From Gnetum montanum (taxonomy: Eukaryota > Streptophyta > Gnetopsida > Gnetales > Gnetaceae), in NCBI GenBank assembly GCA_015680685.1, contig MNCI01010725.1, positions 38,117 to 102,116 on the forward strand: a DNA stretch of 64,000 bases, read 5' to 3'. The notes below the pieces were generated by a model, which was not told the origin of the DNA, did not search any database, and worked only from the letters and a program-made list of their open reading frames with translations. Every line of letters begins with the position of its first letter. The stretch's first letter is position 1. Position numbers and translations under genes: made by a program. Below are positions 22,835 through 34,380 of this stretch, piece after piece.

Positions 22835-24202
22835 TTTTGTGTCGATTCCCTATTCATCATTTCATTTCTTTTTCGTATTGTATCACCAAATGCCAAAGTT
22901 GCCCAAGGCACCAAGCCCAAGAAGGATGCGTAGGAATATGCACTATCCCAATTTCAGCATGGTGAAATACTGCTGGAACTCGTGCACACTGAGAGCATCG
23001 GCACAGCATTAGGTGAAACTTGCAACTGCACCAGTCTCTCTTCTTCTCTCTACCAATAACAGCCTTCTTAAGAAATCGAACTCAAAATTTCGACAGCCCG
23101 GTTGCAAACGGAATGGACCCACTATAGGTCCATATAAATAAATCTATACCGTGGCCGCGGATGATATACTTGTACTAAATCACACCAGCAATAACCTGAC
23201 GATGACGGGAAATCAACAACCAATAAAGCAATTTGCCCTTGAAAAATGAATAAATAATAAACTATGCTTGACAGATTCTTGTTTAGGGCAGAATGCTCAT
23301 AAAAGCTTCCGAGGAGCAGCCTGATATGTACATAAAGTGATTTTAGGGATATGTACATAACGCAGATGCTTGGATCCGCATCCTCTTAGCATTTCATTTG
23401 ACAATTCACACTGTGGCCTTACTGCATATTGGTGGTTCAGACCCGAGCTGAAAAACCCCTGCTTCGTTTGGATTCATATTATGGGATGAAAAGAATACGT
23501 TGATTCATATAATTATACTAAGACAGCTTCCTGGACACCACATTGCTTTTGTTATTAACATTATTATTAATAATATCTTATGTGTGGGCCTATCGGAATC
23601 TGAGCTTTTGCGGCGTGCCATGATGAAAAGAATACTCTATCGTGCGTTGCAAATGGAGATTAAAAGTTTTCATCATTGCAAATGGAGATTAAAAGTTTAC
23701 ATTTGGTGTGAAGGTGTGATGTGTGCCAGATGCAGTTGGGCTCATCATTGCTGCTTACGTCTCCTATTGTTTATATTCTTTCAATTCCCGTCACCGACAA
23801 AGTTGTAATGTTTTTGACAGACTGGACGCAAACAAGGTGAATTTAAAACTATGAAATATAAAGGCTAAAATTGTCTCAGTAAAAATTAAGGTTATCCAGC
23901 CGGAGGACATAAAAGAGTTCCGCGAGGAGAATGATCGACGATAACGGCAGTAGGCAAATCAGTACCACTACACAGCAATTTGTCTATGATAAATATAATA
24001 AACTACCGGAGGACAATGCAACTTCAATGCAAGATTCTCTTTAAAAGAGAAAATTCACAAAAGCTTCGGAGCAGTAGCAGCCTGATATGCACAAAATGTT
24101 AATCTATATATTGGAAGAATATCAGGTCCCACACCGCCTGGATGCAAGACGTGCAACTTCAACTCTACTGGGTTGTATTTTTCAGCGACAAGAAGAGTTA
24201 AA
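22835..24202. other. Low-copy-looking region with an internal duplication
   Basis: No gene is supported. Two related stretches, about 23180-23345 and 23920-24110, share AGCAATTTG, AATAATAAACT-type and AAAGCTTC...GCAGCCTGATAT blocks in the same order and orientation. A shorter exact repeat, TTGCAAATGGAGATTAAAAG, is found at about 23647 and 23676. Base composition is less AT-rich than the flanks and no transposon blocks are visible, so it may be decayed gene space. Confidence 0.45.
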
Positions 24203-24487
24203 TTAAGATTTCTTGCTGAAATCCTTTTGCGACCTTTCAGTTTTCATTGATTCCAAGAGATTGTGGCACCTGAAGCAAGTTAAAGAGATGTGCAGTGGCG
24301 GCTGTATCTTAATGGTGATTGGTAAGATTTGACCGTGAGGTAGACGGCCACTTATGCGTGCCTTAGCGGCCAAGAACGTTACGTGTTTGAAGGATTTAAA
24401 AGCAGAATAGCAGATATCAAAGGATTCGAATCTGCCATGGTATTCATGATTGTTACCTTCACCTGATAAAATTCTTTGCACAAACAA
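24203..24487 (-). CDS. Uncertain 94-residue ORF
   Basis: The minus-strand frame starts at ATG 24487 and stops at 24203. It is hydrophilic with a C-terminal Lys/Ser-rich tail (ERSQKDFSKKS) and a CFRCHNL block, too little for a zinc finger. No family was recognised. It could be one exon of a gene or chance. It lies in the least repetitive part of the window, which is the main reason to list it. Confidence 0.25.
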   Translation of the reverse strand: MFVQRILSGEGNNHEYHGRFESFDICYSAFKSFKHVTFLAAKARISGRLPHGQILPITIKIQPPLHISLTCFRCHNLLESMKTERSQKDFSKKS

Positions 24488-26460
24488 CTATCTGGAGCAG
24501 TTTAGTGGAGGACTAGTTTATTGTTTCGTCCACAAATGTAGCCTCTGGCCCGCCGACCAGGACTGCTTTCTTCAGGATTCAGGAGTTTACAGGCGATCCT
24601 AAAGTGTTTTTTATTATTACTTTTTTTTTATTTCAAGAGTTGGAAGGGAGTTAATTCGATTACACTCCATGGTATTAGATTATCAAATGTTACGGACAGT
24701 TCCACGGTAGCATCATGGAAATAGCATGTAGACTCTCACGTTGAAAGGACTTCTTAAACACAGCATGATTTGTTTTCTTTAATTTTTTCTTTTTCTCCTT
24801 TTTCCCCCCGTTGCGGCTAATCAGTATGTGTGAGATTTAATTTTGCGGCTTGTCGGCGTACTAAAACTAAACAAATATCCTATCATGTTTGAATGGCAAG
24901 ATGTGTATTTTAGTTAATCAATTTTTTAAAATGTCCCACAATGTTTTTTCGAATGATTTAAATTTAAATATGTGCAACTAAGTTAATTTTCCTAAATTAA
25001 TAGCAACATTAAATTGCATGTTTATATAAATATCCATGTTACCATAATACCAATGATTAAAAAGCCAGTGATAGATGGTTTAAATAGTTCCTTTATTGTT
25101 TTGCTAGATAAGAGGTTGCCGGTTGGAATCCTACTTGTACTTTATATCTTACTTTATTTCTTACATGTAATTAAATTATTTCGAGTTGCAATACAGCAGA
25201 GAATACTTTGCTGTCTTCATCCAAAGAACAAACAAGATCGAGCCGAATCCAACATGGTAGTGGAAATTTCAGCTCCAATCAACTCAACTAACACCAAGAT
25301 TGAGTAAACACAGAAATCGCACGTATATTCCGGTATTCAATTAAAGAACAATCTAGGATCGAAGCTAGGCGGGTTAGGTCACAGTGTATCAAAGTCGATA
25401 AATTCAAATATATGGTGTAATATAGTTTGTGACTTTGTGTCATTGCAAACTGCATCTCTTATAACTGCAAAACTCCTGGGCGGCTCCGCTAGGTGTTCAA
25501 AACTTTTCTTGTTCCTATGCTTCAGTACTACTGCTGAAGTGCTGAGCTATGAAAACTTAAAAGAATCCTCTATCAATGGACAAGAACAATGTTTAGCCGG
25601 ATTGAGGATGAATCAAACATGATCCAAAAATCTAGCACAGTCGTCCAGGTGACCAGGTCTCCATCAGTTACACTCATCCATGTTAGGTCGTCAACTGTAT
25701 CCGGGACCGCCAATACGCTGGATACCCTGATACTATAACATACCGTTTACGCCAGAGATTCGCTAAAGGAAATACCAACGTGTATACAACTTATTGTAAC
25801 ATACCATTATCTTAATCCTTTAGAAGCTTAAACATTTTGTGAATTCGTCTCCTTGTAATTGAATTAGTTTGATCTTGTAAAGCTTCCGCGATAAGAGATC
25901 TTTCCATACAACGATGTAACAGCAGAAATCTTAGTTTGAGAAACAACCATAACTTCAAGCGATTCATAATAGTGATTTATCGCGTGCTTTAAAGGGTTAT
26001 ATAGCACTCTTATATTTCCTTGCTGCAGATGGATGGTTACTGTATACACAATATCGTCACATCTGGAGGTAAACAATCCTTGCCTAAAGGTCTAAAGCTT
26101 AAACCATCTGCTTAAGATCTAAACCATCTGCTGCAAGCTGCTTTATTCGTTCAAAGTGCAAACTGTAACATAGCTAAAATTTTAGTTTCAGTAAAAATCA
26201 TTTTGAAATATAGACATCCAACATTTCTATTTAAGTATTTAGCAGCCTTCAGCTGTACAAGACTACAGCCCATTACAATAGTACAGAACATATGAAATTG
26301 TTACAATCCAAACCACTAAGATACTGAAACAGGTAAGGAGAAAATCAAACACTTATTAAATCTACTACTGAAAGTAAAACATAAAATCATCATCACCCAA
26401 AGCCTCAATGCTCCTGATTGCGTGTTTGGAGGGTGAACAGTGAAACCTAAGAAGATGAGC
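24488..26460. other. No supported feature
   Basis: AT-rich to mixed sequence without recognisable coding blocks or transposon motifs. A short local repeat, TAAACCATCTGCT, is seen twice at about 26100-26132. ORFs of 60-97 codons exist on both strands but show no domain or codon pattern. Confidence 0.4.
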
Positions 26461-26913
26461 TTAAGTTTTAAGACAAGGGAAAACAAAGCAAACAAGCCAA
26501 GTGAGAACAGAAAAAACGATGTAAATACAAATGACAATAGCCATTGCCCATTGCTCTTTCACAGTCTTCCAAAAGGACAGGTTATTCTGTCTCATATACA
26601 TAAGAACTTTATGGGTCACCAACACTGCAACACTGCTGAAAACCAAAAATGAAACCATGAACATAATCCATCTGTTGCTACATGGCAGGGCAAGGTTGGG
26701 ACTACCGTCAATGCAAAGATGCAGCTGATAGCAGCACAGTAAAAACTGAAATTTCACCAGTTGCTTTAAATCCATTGTTCTCAAAATCAAACACGAACTC
26801 ACCCAGAAAACTTCCCACAATTGAAGCTGGCTTCTCTGTTCATTAGTTGGAGAGAGCTTCGGATTATAAAGTGTGGCCGCAGGCCCGCCGCCAAGCACTA
26901 CCATTAACGACAA
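26461..26913 (-). CDS. Candidate membrane-protein ORF, 150 residues, possibly frameshifted
   Basis: The minus-strand frame from ATG 26913 ends with two clear membrane segments: WIMFMVSFLVFSSVAVLV (residues about 83-104) and MAIVICIYIVFSVLTWLVCF (about 124-145), with a charged loop YMRQNNLSFWKTVKEQW between them. A neighbouring frame over 26725-26850 gives an equally protein-like stretch (SIVGSFLGEFVFDFENNGF, then GEISVFTVLLSAASLH), which suggests a frameshift or an unrecognised intron. No family was recognised. It could be a host gene fragment. Confidence 0.35.
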   Translation of the reverse strand: MSLMVVLGGGPAATLYNPKLSPTNEQRSQLQLWEVFWVSSCLILRTMDLKQLVKFQFLLCCYQLHLCIDGSPNLALPCSNRWIMFMVSFLVFSSVAVLVTHKVLMYMRQNNLSFWKTVKEQWAMAIVICIYIVFSVLTWLVCFVFPCLKT

Positions 26914-28285
26914 ACGATCATAATAATAAAAAGTGCATTGTACTTTTTTGCAAACCTAGTCACTTCCCACCCATTTCAGGCATGCCCGGACGACTACGGC
27001 AAACGTTCGCATTACATGATCCAGAGGTACCGTTGCCAAATCAGCATTCATTATGGGCATGTAACATTTCCTCAGCGATCGTAATGCATTTAACGAATAG
27101 GGGAGGTGGAACTGGGGAAGACGGCAGGCGCGTACCAACCCAGGGTTCAGCAAGGGAAAGAATTTTCAATCTTGGTTTCCACTATTAAATTGGACCCTAC
27201 GCCCATGATCCTGACATTTGATTATAAAACATATCTTGGATAAGATTTCGTTTTATGATGGGTCACCTAAAACAACTTGAGAGAAGAAGCATCGACTTTG
27301 CTGGTGTAGTTCCGACTCTAGTTTATTGAGCCTTTAATCCCACTGAATGGGGAATCATTATATATTTTATTCACAAATTTGAAAGGTTCGTCGTAGCTTC
27401 CTTGTAATATTTGGTATTAATTGTTTTAAGATCTTAGACTCTCCGAAATTGTCATAGCACACCTGCTTGCCCATTCATTTGTGTGCCACTTGGCAAGAGT
27501 TTCTATGCATAAATAATATTATGAAGCTGGGAATCTTTAGTTGATATTTTATAACATTAAACTAAGAAACAAGGGTGGAATGGTTATGATCCGTTAACAC
27601 GCAGTTCCACAGGCCCAGCGTCAAACTAAGAACCCACATTGCAATGTACATTGAATGTCGCTTTGCGCTACACAGAGCTCTTGCGAGAAAAAGATGCTCT
27701 TGGTTACTGGAATAACAGGTTACTGGAATGGTCAATTATTGTTAGCTGGTCAGCGAATGTTGAATCTTCAGGTGATACTTGATTCCATAGGAGGTCACCA
27801 ACCAGGCCGAATTTAAATTGGATGGGTATAAAATCGTATATACAGTAATACATTTTGTATTGAATTTTTAACATTAATACATTATTTGTTCTTATTTCAG
27901 GTAGTAAATTAAATTTCTATATTTGAACTTTCGCCTTTCCGAACTTTATGCCAACAGAAACAACATGGTGGATATAACTTTTCTTTTATTCAATTTTTTC
28001 CGGTTTAAACCCGATTTCTAATACTAATGTTTTTGATCCAACTTTTAAAACGTAGGTCTGATTCACTCATCCGGTATGATTTTTCAATCTATGCTTGATT
28101 CCTCCCCATAGATTCCGACCTCCCTAAAATGTAAATGTGTTTTGGCGACGTTGCCATGATCCATGACATCTTACAACATTTACAATCCAGCAACCTTTAT
28201 ATATCATCACAATAATCTCGTGTCTTAAAATTTGAAGAATTATATGCTCTGGAATGCCGGTAATATTCAATAAAAATTTTCTCAT
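26914..28285. other. No supported feature
   Basis: Sequence with modest GC at 26930-27200 and AT-rich beyond. Short ORFs on both strands lack recognisable domains. It may include the upstream part of the ORF at 26461-26913. Confidence 0.4.
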
Positions 28286-28287
28286 TA

Positions 28288-28400
28288 TATCTATTATATG
28301 AGACAAGGAAAGCTCTATCTATTATATAAGACAAGGAAAGCTCGAGCTGGCGGTACAATTTCTTCATTATATCTATCATTAAGGAAAGTTAAAGCTGGCC
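28288..28400. repeat. Short tandem repeats
   Basis: A 28-base unit CTATTATATGAGACAAGGAA... occurs at about 28291 and 28319. A further related unit carrying GGAAAG and AGCTGG, followed by ACAATTTC, recurs near 28345 and 28385. Confidence 0.8.
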
Positions 28401-30485
28401 ACACAATTTCTAACTACTTAGCAAGGTAAATGTGAATTTAGTATTAAAGCCTTGAATTTTAATGCGACATGTAATACCTCAAATTTAGCAGACATAATGA
28501 ATATTTGATAGCAATTAAACAGAAACAAGGAATCTCCATGATAAGGCAAATTATTTGGAAGCCATAAATAAAATTGAAATAACACTCAAATCCATAAAAT
28601 AAAACGTTTACCAGGTATTACTCTGTACAAGAAATTCCTCCGCTGAAAGGCATAAGTCCAAAATAGACATGAAATAAAAGACAGCTTTAGTTCATCTCAT
28701 ATGCATTAATCAACATCCCAGATTAAAAGAAACACTAAACAGTCTGCAAGCCTACACCCTATACAACTATCATTACTAGTTCTTTAAGCATTACTCAGCA
28801 TGACTTAAGACCTTCAAGCCTACCTATAAAAGAAAATAAAAGAAGGGGCATCAGTCTAACAAGACTGAGTCAGGAAACATTACAAAAAAATTCTATTAAG
28901 ATTGATAGCAAGAAATCGGTGAATAAAGATAATGAGTTGGGGAGCTGTTCGTGAGTGGCAGCAAAATCAAACCATTCAACCAGAGTAAGTGGTCATTCAC
29001 AAGATCCAACAAGTATTAGTGTCTACCCATCATTACCAACAGTCAAAGATTTTGGAGGGTAGCATCGTCACACTCGGTGGATCATATGAATTAGTTGATA
29101 CTTGTACTTTTCATAAATTTTCTTAATCACTTGTCTGCAGATCTGCTATATTGTAGTTTTTGTTAACAAGATTGGCTGGTGATCGTAGTCCAACTATGTG
29201 CAACTATCATAAAACCATGATCATTCTAAAGAAGAGCTCCTTTCTAAAGAATAGGATAGTGAGTCCTAACCTCTCTCCCTAACCCATGGTAGGGCTAATT
29301 GGACATAGCCTCCATTGCTGCAGCAAATAGAGCGGACTAAAAAAAACATCTTCAAGGATCCTTACAACCTTTCGGTTGCTTTCCTCTGGTGTCATCTCCT
29401 CAGGAAGAATAATCATAATACTAACATCTATCAAATTCTTAGATGAAGCTATAAGTAGTCACATGAGCATAAAAAATTCTTAGCATCAACCAAATCATCT
29501 GGTGGTACATAATGACGAGACAGCAAAAATATTGAATAGGAATAGATTTTCGAAATAGCATCTCACCTAGTGATGAACCCTCACTGAGACATCAGAAAGC
29601 TATAGTTTTGCTCATAGACATAAACCCATGAAACAAAAGAAATAAATTTAGAAAAACAAAAATTACAACAATAGAAATCTCATCAAAATGAACCCTAGAG
29701 TAATCTTAATTTCACAACAGTGTGACTCTTCTATCCTAAAACTAATAATTAGCCATGTATTCTACGCTTTGCTGCATAAACTTGGAACAACACAGGAACC
29801 CACTAGAAAATTTAGAAGTAAATTCCAAAAATAAATTAAAATTTTAAACACATAAAACTCCTCAAGATATATCCCATGGCATTTTCAAAATTTCAAAATG
29901 ATCTACACACTACCCTAAAGCTATGAATTTGACAATACTCTAAATAATTGTAGAAAATTAAAATTGACATAAAACCCTCAAAACCCTCATTACTACATCA
30001 AAAAGCCACAAAATCTTCGTGACACTAAGTTCTATGGTTTGATCTCCAAGAAAGTCAAGTAATGCAACCCTACCTTTGTATTTCAATGTCTACTCACTAC
30101 TATCTACATATTCATAGAACCTCCATCACCACTATGTGCTTCCAACTACTACAACAACATGAACCCTTCTACTACATGCTTCCAACTACCACTAAAACAA
30201 AACCCTTCAATGCTTTTCACTCTCTATAATACCTAGAAATATCCTAAAACTCCATGAGAATTTTTCCATTTGATTATTATTAGATGGTAAATGCTCCTAT
30301 GGGTGTCTATGTTCTACTTATAAAAGCACTAAATCTAATTCTTCTTTGACATGAAACTTCTAGAATTATCTAGAGATCCTTTATCTCATTTTATCCTATC
30401 TTGACCTATGATAACATCATTGATTTTTTCAGCTGGAAGTCAAGTTATTATAGTCTAATTAAAACATTATAACATAGCATTGATC
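28401..30485. other. AT-rich intergenic DNA
   Basis: No coding, transposon or RNA feature is recognisable on either strand. Small repeated phrases such as CTACTACATGCTTCCAACTA and CTTCCAACTAC (30140-30200) suggest decayed minisatellite-like sequence. Confidence 0.4.
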
Positions 30486-30560
30486 ACTAGAATTGAACCC
30501 ATGAGTTGAAGATTTCAAATCAAGAGTCTTACAACTAAGCTAGTGGTACAAGTCTTAGCT
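30486..30560 (-). mobile_element. tRNA-derived SINE-like head
   Basis: The minus strand carries an A-box-like TAGCTTAGTTG (30533-30543) and, about 30 bases on, a B-box-like GGGTTCAATTC (30490-30500). This order and spacing are those of a tRNA gene or a tRNA-derived SINE promoter. It does not fold into an obvious cloverleaf with an acceptor stem, so a SINE remnant is more likely than a tRNA. No tail or target duplication was identified. Confidence 0.45.
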
Positions 30561-31720
30561 TAGAACCCCATGTCATTGGTTCAGTTCTACTAGGTAGCAC
30601 TTAGTTATAAACTTCTATAAATCTTAGGATATACTCATGTTTTACATATTTTGGCTTCTAACCACAACCTCCCTTTACAAGTAGGTTGATACCTCACTAT
30701 TAAAGTTTGAAGAGAGTCATTTGCAAAATAATGATCAATGAAGCCAACTATAGCATTTGCCACAAAATGCCCCAATAATATCTATCATTCAAAGGTATCT
30801 AATTACATAGCCTTGTTGTGACTAAAAACCTTGATCCTTGAAAAAATTGAAGATCCTTGGTGTAGTAGTTCCTCCATCCATGAATCCCTAGGGCCTTTGT
30901 AGAAAAAAAAAAGAAGGGAATCGAGGCACCTTGGTTGGTTCGGCAAATCAACCAATGACTTATGGAATGCGAAGCGTGGTAATAAAAAAAATAGAATGTA
31001 AAAATGATAGCAGATCTAAAATAATGCACACATAATAAAAAATATATTTCATACATAAAACCCAAAACTTAAAACTTTATTAAGAAAGAATAAAGTGTAA
31101 GTTAGAGAAATGTGTATAAATGGTGCCTAGATGAATAGAAAATAGGTTCACATATGCAAGAGATCAAAGCCCATTGAAGCTGATGTGATCTACTGTAAGA
31201 CTCAAATGTTAAGCCACTCTTGATGCTATTGAACCTCCTCCACTACAAGTTTAGATTTGCAAGTTGGATCACTACTGTGGGGGAGGGGGTGAGAAAATTG
31301 GGAAATTTGGTTGCCAAATTGCTCCACTTTGGGGATTGGGAGTCCTAGAAATGTAGCTTTGATACCAAAAGTTCACAAGTCTCAAGGCTATAATGCTTGC
31401 ATGCTAGGGTAGAATGTAAGTATGGAAAGTTTGCAAGGGCTCTTGAGTGCCTAAGAATACCCCAAGTGTGGAATTAGTTCTTGGAAAATTGCTTAACCAT
31501 TTAAAAGATTGCAGAACTTCCAAAGTGTTTATATGCTAAAAGTTGATGAATATTACTAAACTTGTAAATGGTCTTGGAGGCTAGTTTTTATAGGTTTTGG
31601 ACAATGTATGGGGTTGCAAAATGGCTATGATTTGGCTGTAGATTGGCTGCCAAATTTAGGTGAGATGGGTGCCCAAATTTGGGGGGTTATTATGCATAGT
31701 AGGTGCTTCCCCCCATGGTC
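30561..31720. other. No supported feature
   Basis: AT-rich sequence. A plus-strand G-rich run (31268-31285) and a second at 31679-31687 lie near the palindromic TATA below and could belong to an LTR, but ends were not found. Confidence 0.35.
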
Positions 31721-31723
31721 ATT

Positions 31724-31747
31724 CCAGTTACTATAAATAGTAACTGG
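31724..31747. promoter_or_regulatory. Perfect palindrome enclosing a TATA box
   Basis: CCAGTTACTAT, then AA, then the exact reverse complement ATAGTAACTGG. The centre spells TATAAATA on the plus strand. It looks like an LTR core promoter embedded in an inverted repeat. Confidence 0.7.
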
Positions 31748-31859
31748 GGCACACCTTCCATGTTGGAGATGAATCTTCCATGTTGAGCTCTCCACTATGC
31801 TTGTTGAAGTGGCTAGTTAATGTTGAAGTTCATGAAGTGTTGAAATCTAGCTATTGTGA

Positions 31860-31985
31860 ATTCCACACTAGAGGATGCAATTTTTAACACTAGGGGTGAA
31901 GACTCCACACTAGGGGAAAACTTCCACACTAAGGGGGGAAGGTTTCTGGGCTATGCATGTGGCCTCCACACTAAAGGTGAGATTT
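31860..31985 (+). repeat. Degenerate CCACACTAGGGG repeat
   Basis: The phrase (T)CCACACTAGRGG recurs five or six times at 16-40 base spacing between 31862 and 31975, usually followed by a G/A-rich stretch. A C-rich run follows at 32010-32085. No coding sense was found. Confidence 0.7.
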
Positions 31986-31999
31986 ACCACCACATCCTT

Positions 32000-32480
32000 C
32001 CTCCCATTTCCTTCCCCTCACCACCCCCAGCCCCCGATTCATGTGTTCCCAGTGTAGAAAAGTGTATACCCCCCCACCCCCCAAGAAAACCCATCAAATT
32101 ACCTTTTTTTGGCATTTCAAAAGGCATTTTAACCCTGCCAAGCCCAAATATAGATACTAGGTGACGTTTTTCACTTAGGAATGAGGCGTGGACCACTTAT
32201 GAGGTATTTTTTAGCCCAAAACGTATAAAGAATGTGAAATTTCCCACTATGGGTTACAATCTTCACATTTGGAATGAAGTTTTACCTTGAGTTTTATGGG
32301 GTGAAAGCTACATGATGAAGATTGGCTATAACATGCAAATTTTTATGGTGTTCTAATGATCCCTCTTTGTTGATGCATGGAGGATTGACCCGAGAGTCAC
32401 CAAAAAAAATACAAAACACCACTGCATATTATAATGCTATAAGGCATATAAGTTACGTGAGAATCAAGCTATCTAGGTCA
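32000..32480. other. Probable untranslated or LTR sequence of a minus-strand Tat element
   Basis: By position it is downstream of the minus-strand integrase remnant. Nothing coding is seen. LTR ends could not be fixed. Confidence 0.35.
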
Positions 32481-32484
32481 CCAA

Positions 32485-32562
32485 GGTTGCTAGTTTAAGG
32501 CTATGGTGGGCCATGGTACTAGTTTAAGGCCCTAGTAGGCTGTGTTGCTAGTTTAAAGACGT
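32485..32562 (-). repeat. CCTTAAACTAG repeat, three units, minus strand
   Basis: On the minus strand, CTTTAAACTAGCAACAC, CCTTAAACTAGTACC and CCTTAAACTAGCAACC follow each other at about 38-base spacing, just after the integrase end. The same core follows the integrase in the plus-strand Tat element at 48500-48860. Confidence 0.8.
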
Positions 32563-32599
32563 AGTGAATTGTTGAAACTAGGCTTTCTTATTGATGATT

Positions 32600-33088
32600 A
32601 TTGACTACATGTAGCATGGATTTAGATAGGAATGATTGACTGGATTAGCCAACTCATTCCCATCCATGTTGGCTATATAAAATGCTTCATTCCCATAGGA
32701 TCTAGTAATAAGGAAGGGCCCTTCCTAATTGGCTAAAAATTTGTCCACATGCTCACAGATGACCTGGAGGACTAGGTCTCCCTGCTTGATCTTGAGTATG
32801 GTTAAGTTATGGCAATGTTGCTACTTCTACCTCTCTTGATAGTGCTTGATGTGAGCAAGTGCTTGCATACATTGCTCTTCCAGTGAATCCAAGGCTTCCA
32901 TCCATAACTCCTTGTTCTGCTCATCGTTGATGAAGTTGGTCAAGGCTATTCAAAGTGATGGCACCTGCAATTCAAGAGGTAAAATAGATTTAGAACCATA
33001 AACTAGGCTATAAGGGGTTGTACCGGTTACTGTGCGATAGGTTATTTTGTATGCCCATAATGCATGGACAAGTCATTCATGCCACTTG
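32600..33088 (-). pseudogene. Integrase C-terminus of a minus-strand Tat element
   Basis: The minus strand reads ALWAYKITYRTVTGTTPYSL and VYGSKSILPLELQVPSL (32940-33065). QGDLVLQVICEHVDKF and EGPFLITRSYGNEAFYIANM follow near 32660-32790, ending ELANPVNH. These are the last core helix and the C-terminal domain of Tat-type gypsy integrase. The catalytic residues lie upstream and are cut off at 33088, where the plus-strand Tat LTR begins. This fragment is therefore the insertion target of the large element. Confidence 0.8.
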
Positions 33089-33689
33089 TGAAACACCATA
33101 AAATTTTAGGACCCTCATGCTTCAGCAGGGTCTTAGAATTTAGGCATGGACTTCCACAAGTGCAGCGTCATGACATTCAAGCAGGAAAATGTAGGCACCA
33201 AGGTTGGAATGTCCAGTCTGACAAGTTTTCTATCTCCAAAGCTTATAGGCCTGATGGACTCTCTGACTTGCCTAACTAGACAATTGACCCAGCTGACAGT
33301 CTATCTAGAAACTATGCTAGGAGTTTCTGAAAGTGTTTGGGATGAGCAAAATAGTTCAGCAAGTTTTCTAGTAAAAAGAAAAAAAAGGTCTACTACGTTA
33401 TGTAGCGTAGCAAGCCTTGAAAGATAGCTGTAAGCGTATAAATGCAAAGTGACAAAATGATTGCAAGGAAAGTGAAATTTTAGTTAATGCAAGGTGTTAC
33501 ACTATGTAGTGTAGCATAGCATAGCAAAGGAAAAGCAAGAAGGCCCATCTTGTCAAGTGATCTCAACAAGGAAATTGCACTTGGCAACACTTCGGCCTCC
33601 AAAATGGGTTGCACTGTTTAGCCCCTAGGCCTCAACCAAACTTTCTTGATAGAAAATGGTGAATTAAATGAAAGAGCAAGATGCACTGG

Positions 33690-33930
33690 CTGCTACGTTG
33701 TGCTACGCTACATAGTATAGCATAGCATAGCAATGATGAAAAAGTAGTAAAAGTGTTTCAAGCATGAGTTTAGTGAGTTCAAAAGCTCTCTGGCATGAAG
33801 GACAAAAGTTGTAGTTGTTAGTGTGACTAAGCCTTAGATGAATGCTTTTCAACTCCAATGCAAATTTCAATTAAAACTAGTGGCTACGCTATGCTATGCT
33901 ATTTAGCATAGCACAGTGTAGCAAGTAGCC
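33690..33930. repeat. GCTAY palindromes in the LTR
   Basis: Two strong hairpin-forming blocks (33690-33733 and 33882-33930) are built from GCTAY units followed by their complement RTAGC, for example GCTACGCTATGCTATGC, then TTTA-type turn, then TAGCATAGCA. Equivalent blocks occur in the other LTRs, each with different units but the same symmetry. Confidence 0.8.
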
Positions 33931-34348
33931 ACTTATGATACACTAATGTGTTCAATAGTGTAAGTAGTTCAACACTGGTATGAAAGTAGTAAGAATTCTT
34001 TAGGTAGCTATAAAACTTGTTGGTAATAGTTTTTCTCACTCTGGCATCTCTTTGGGAAAATTAGCAATTCCACTCCACTTTGCATCCCCTTGGTCAGCTC
34101 CCAAAACATTGTTCCTACACTTGATCCTGCTTTAAAGGGCAGGGAAGACATAGTCCCAGAGCATGAGCTCCATTTTTGCTCACATTGTTAGCACATTGGA
34201 TCTTGGCACATGCGGTTCTGGCGGTATGGTCACAGTGTAACAAAGTTCACATCTAGCATTGCACAACTACGCGGTATAGACATGTTAGCATCTTGTAGGG
34301 TCAAGGACACGTGGCATCCAAACCACATTTCTCTCCTAATCCTATCCC

Positions 34349-34356
34349 TATAAATA
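34349..34356 (+). promoter_or_regulatory. LTR TATA box, copy 1
   Basis: CCCTATAAATACCCC, conserved in the LTRs at 51531 and 53089, followed after about 25 bases by GCTCAAAGGGTTGGC, the likely start of the transcript. Confidence 0.78.
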
Positions 34357-34380
34357 CCCCGATGAACAATGCTCAAAGGG

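Noticed and set aside
30486-30560. tRNA gene
   Set aside because: A-box and B-box are present, but no acceptor stem or anticodon arm can be paired convincingly; a SINE-like remnant fits better.
33146-33427. Plus-strand ORF of 93 codons inside the Tat LTR
   Set aside because: It begins in the LTR and is not kept open in the two other LTR copies; LTR sequence explains it.
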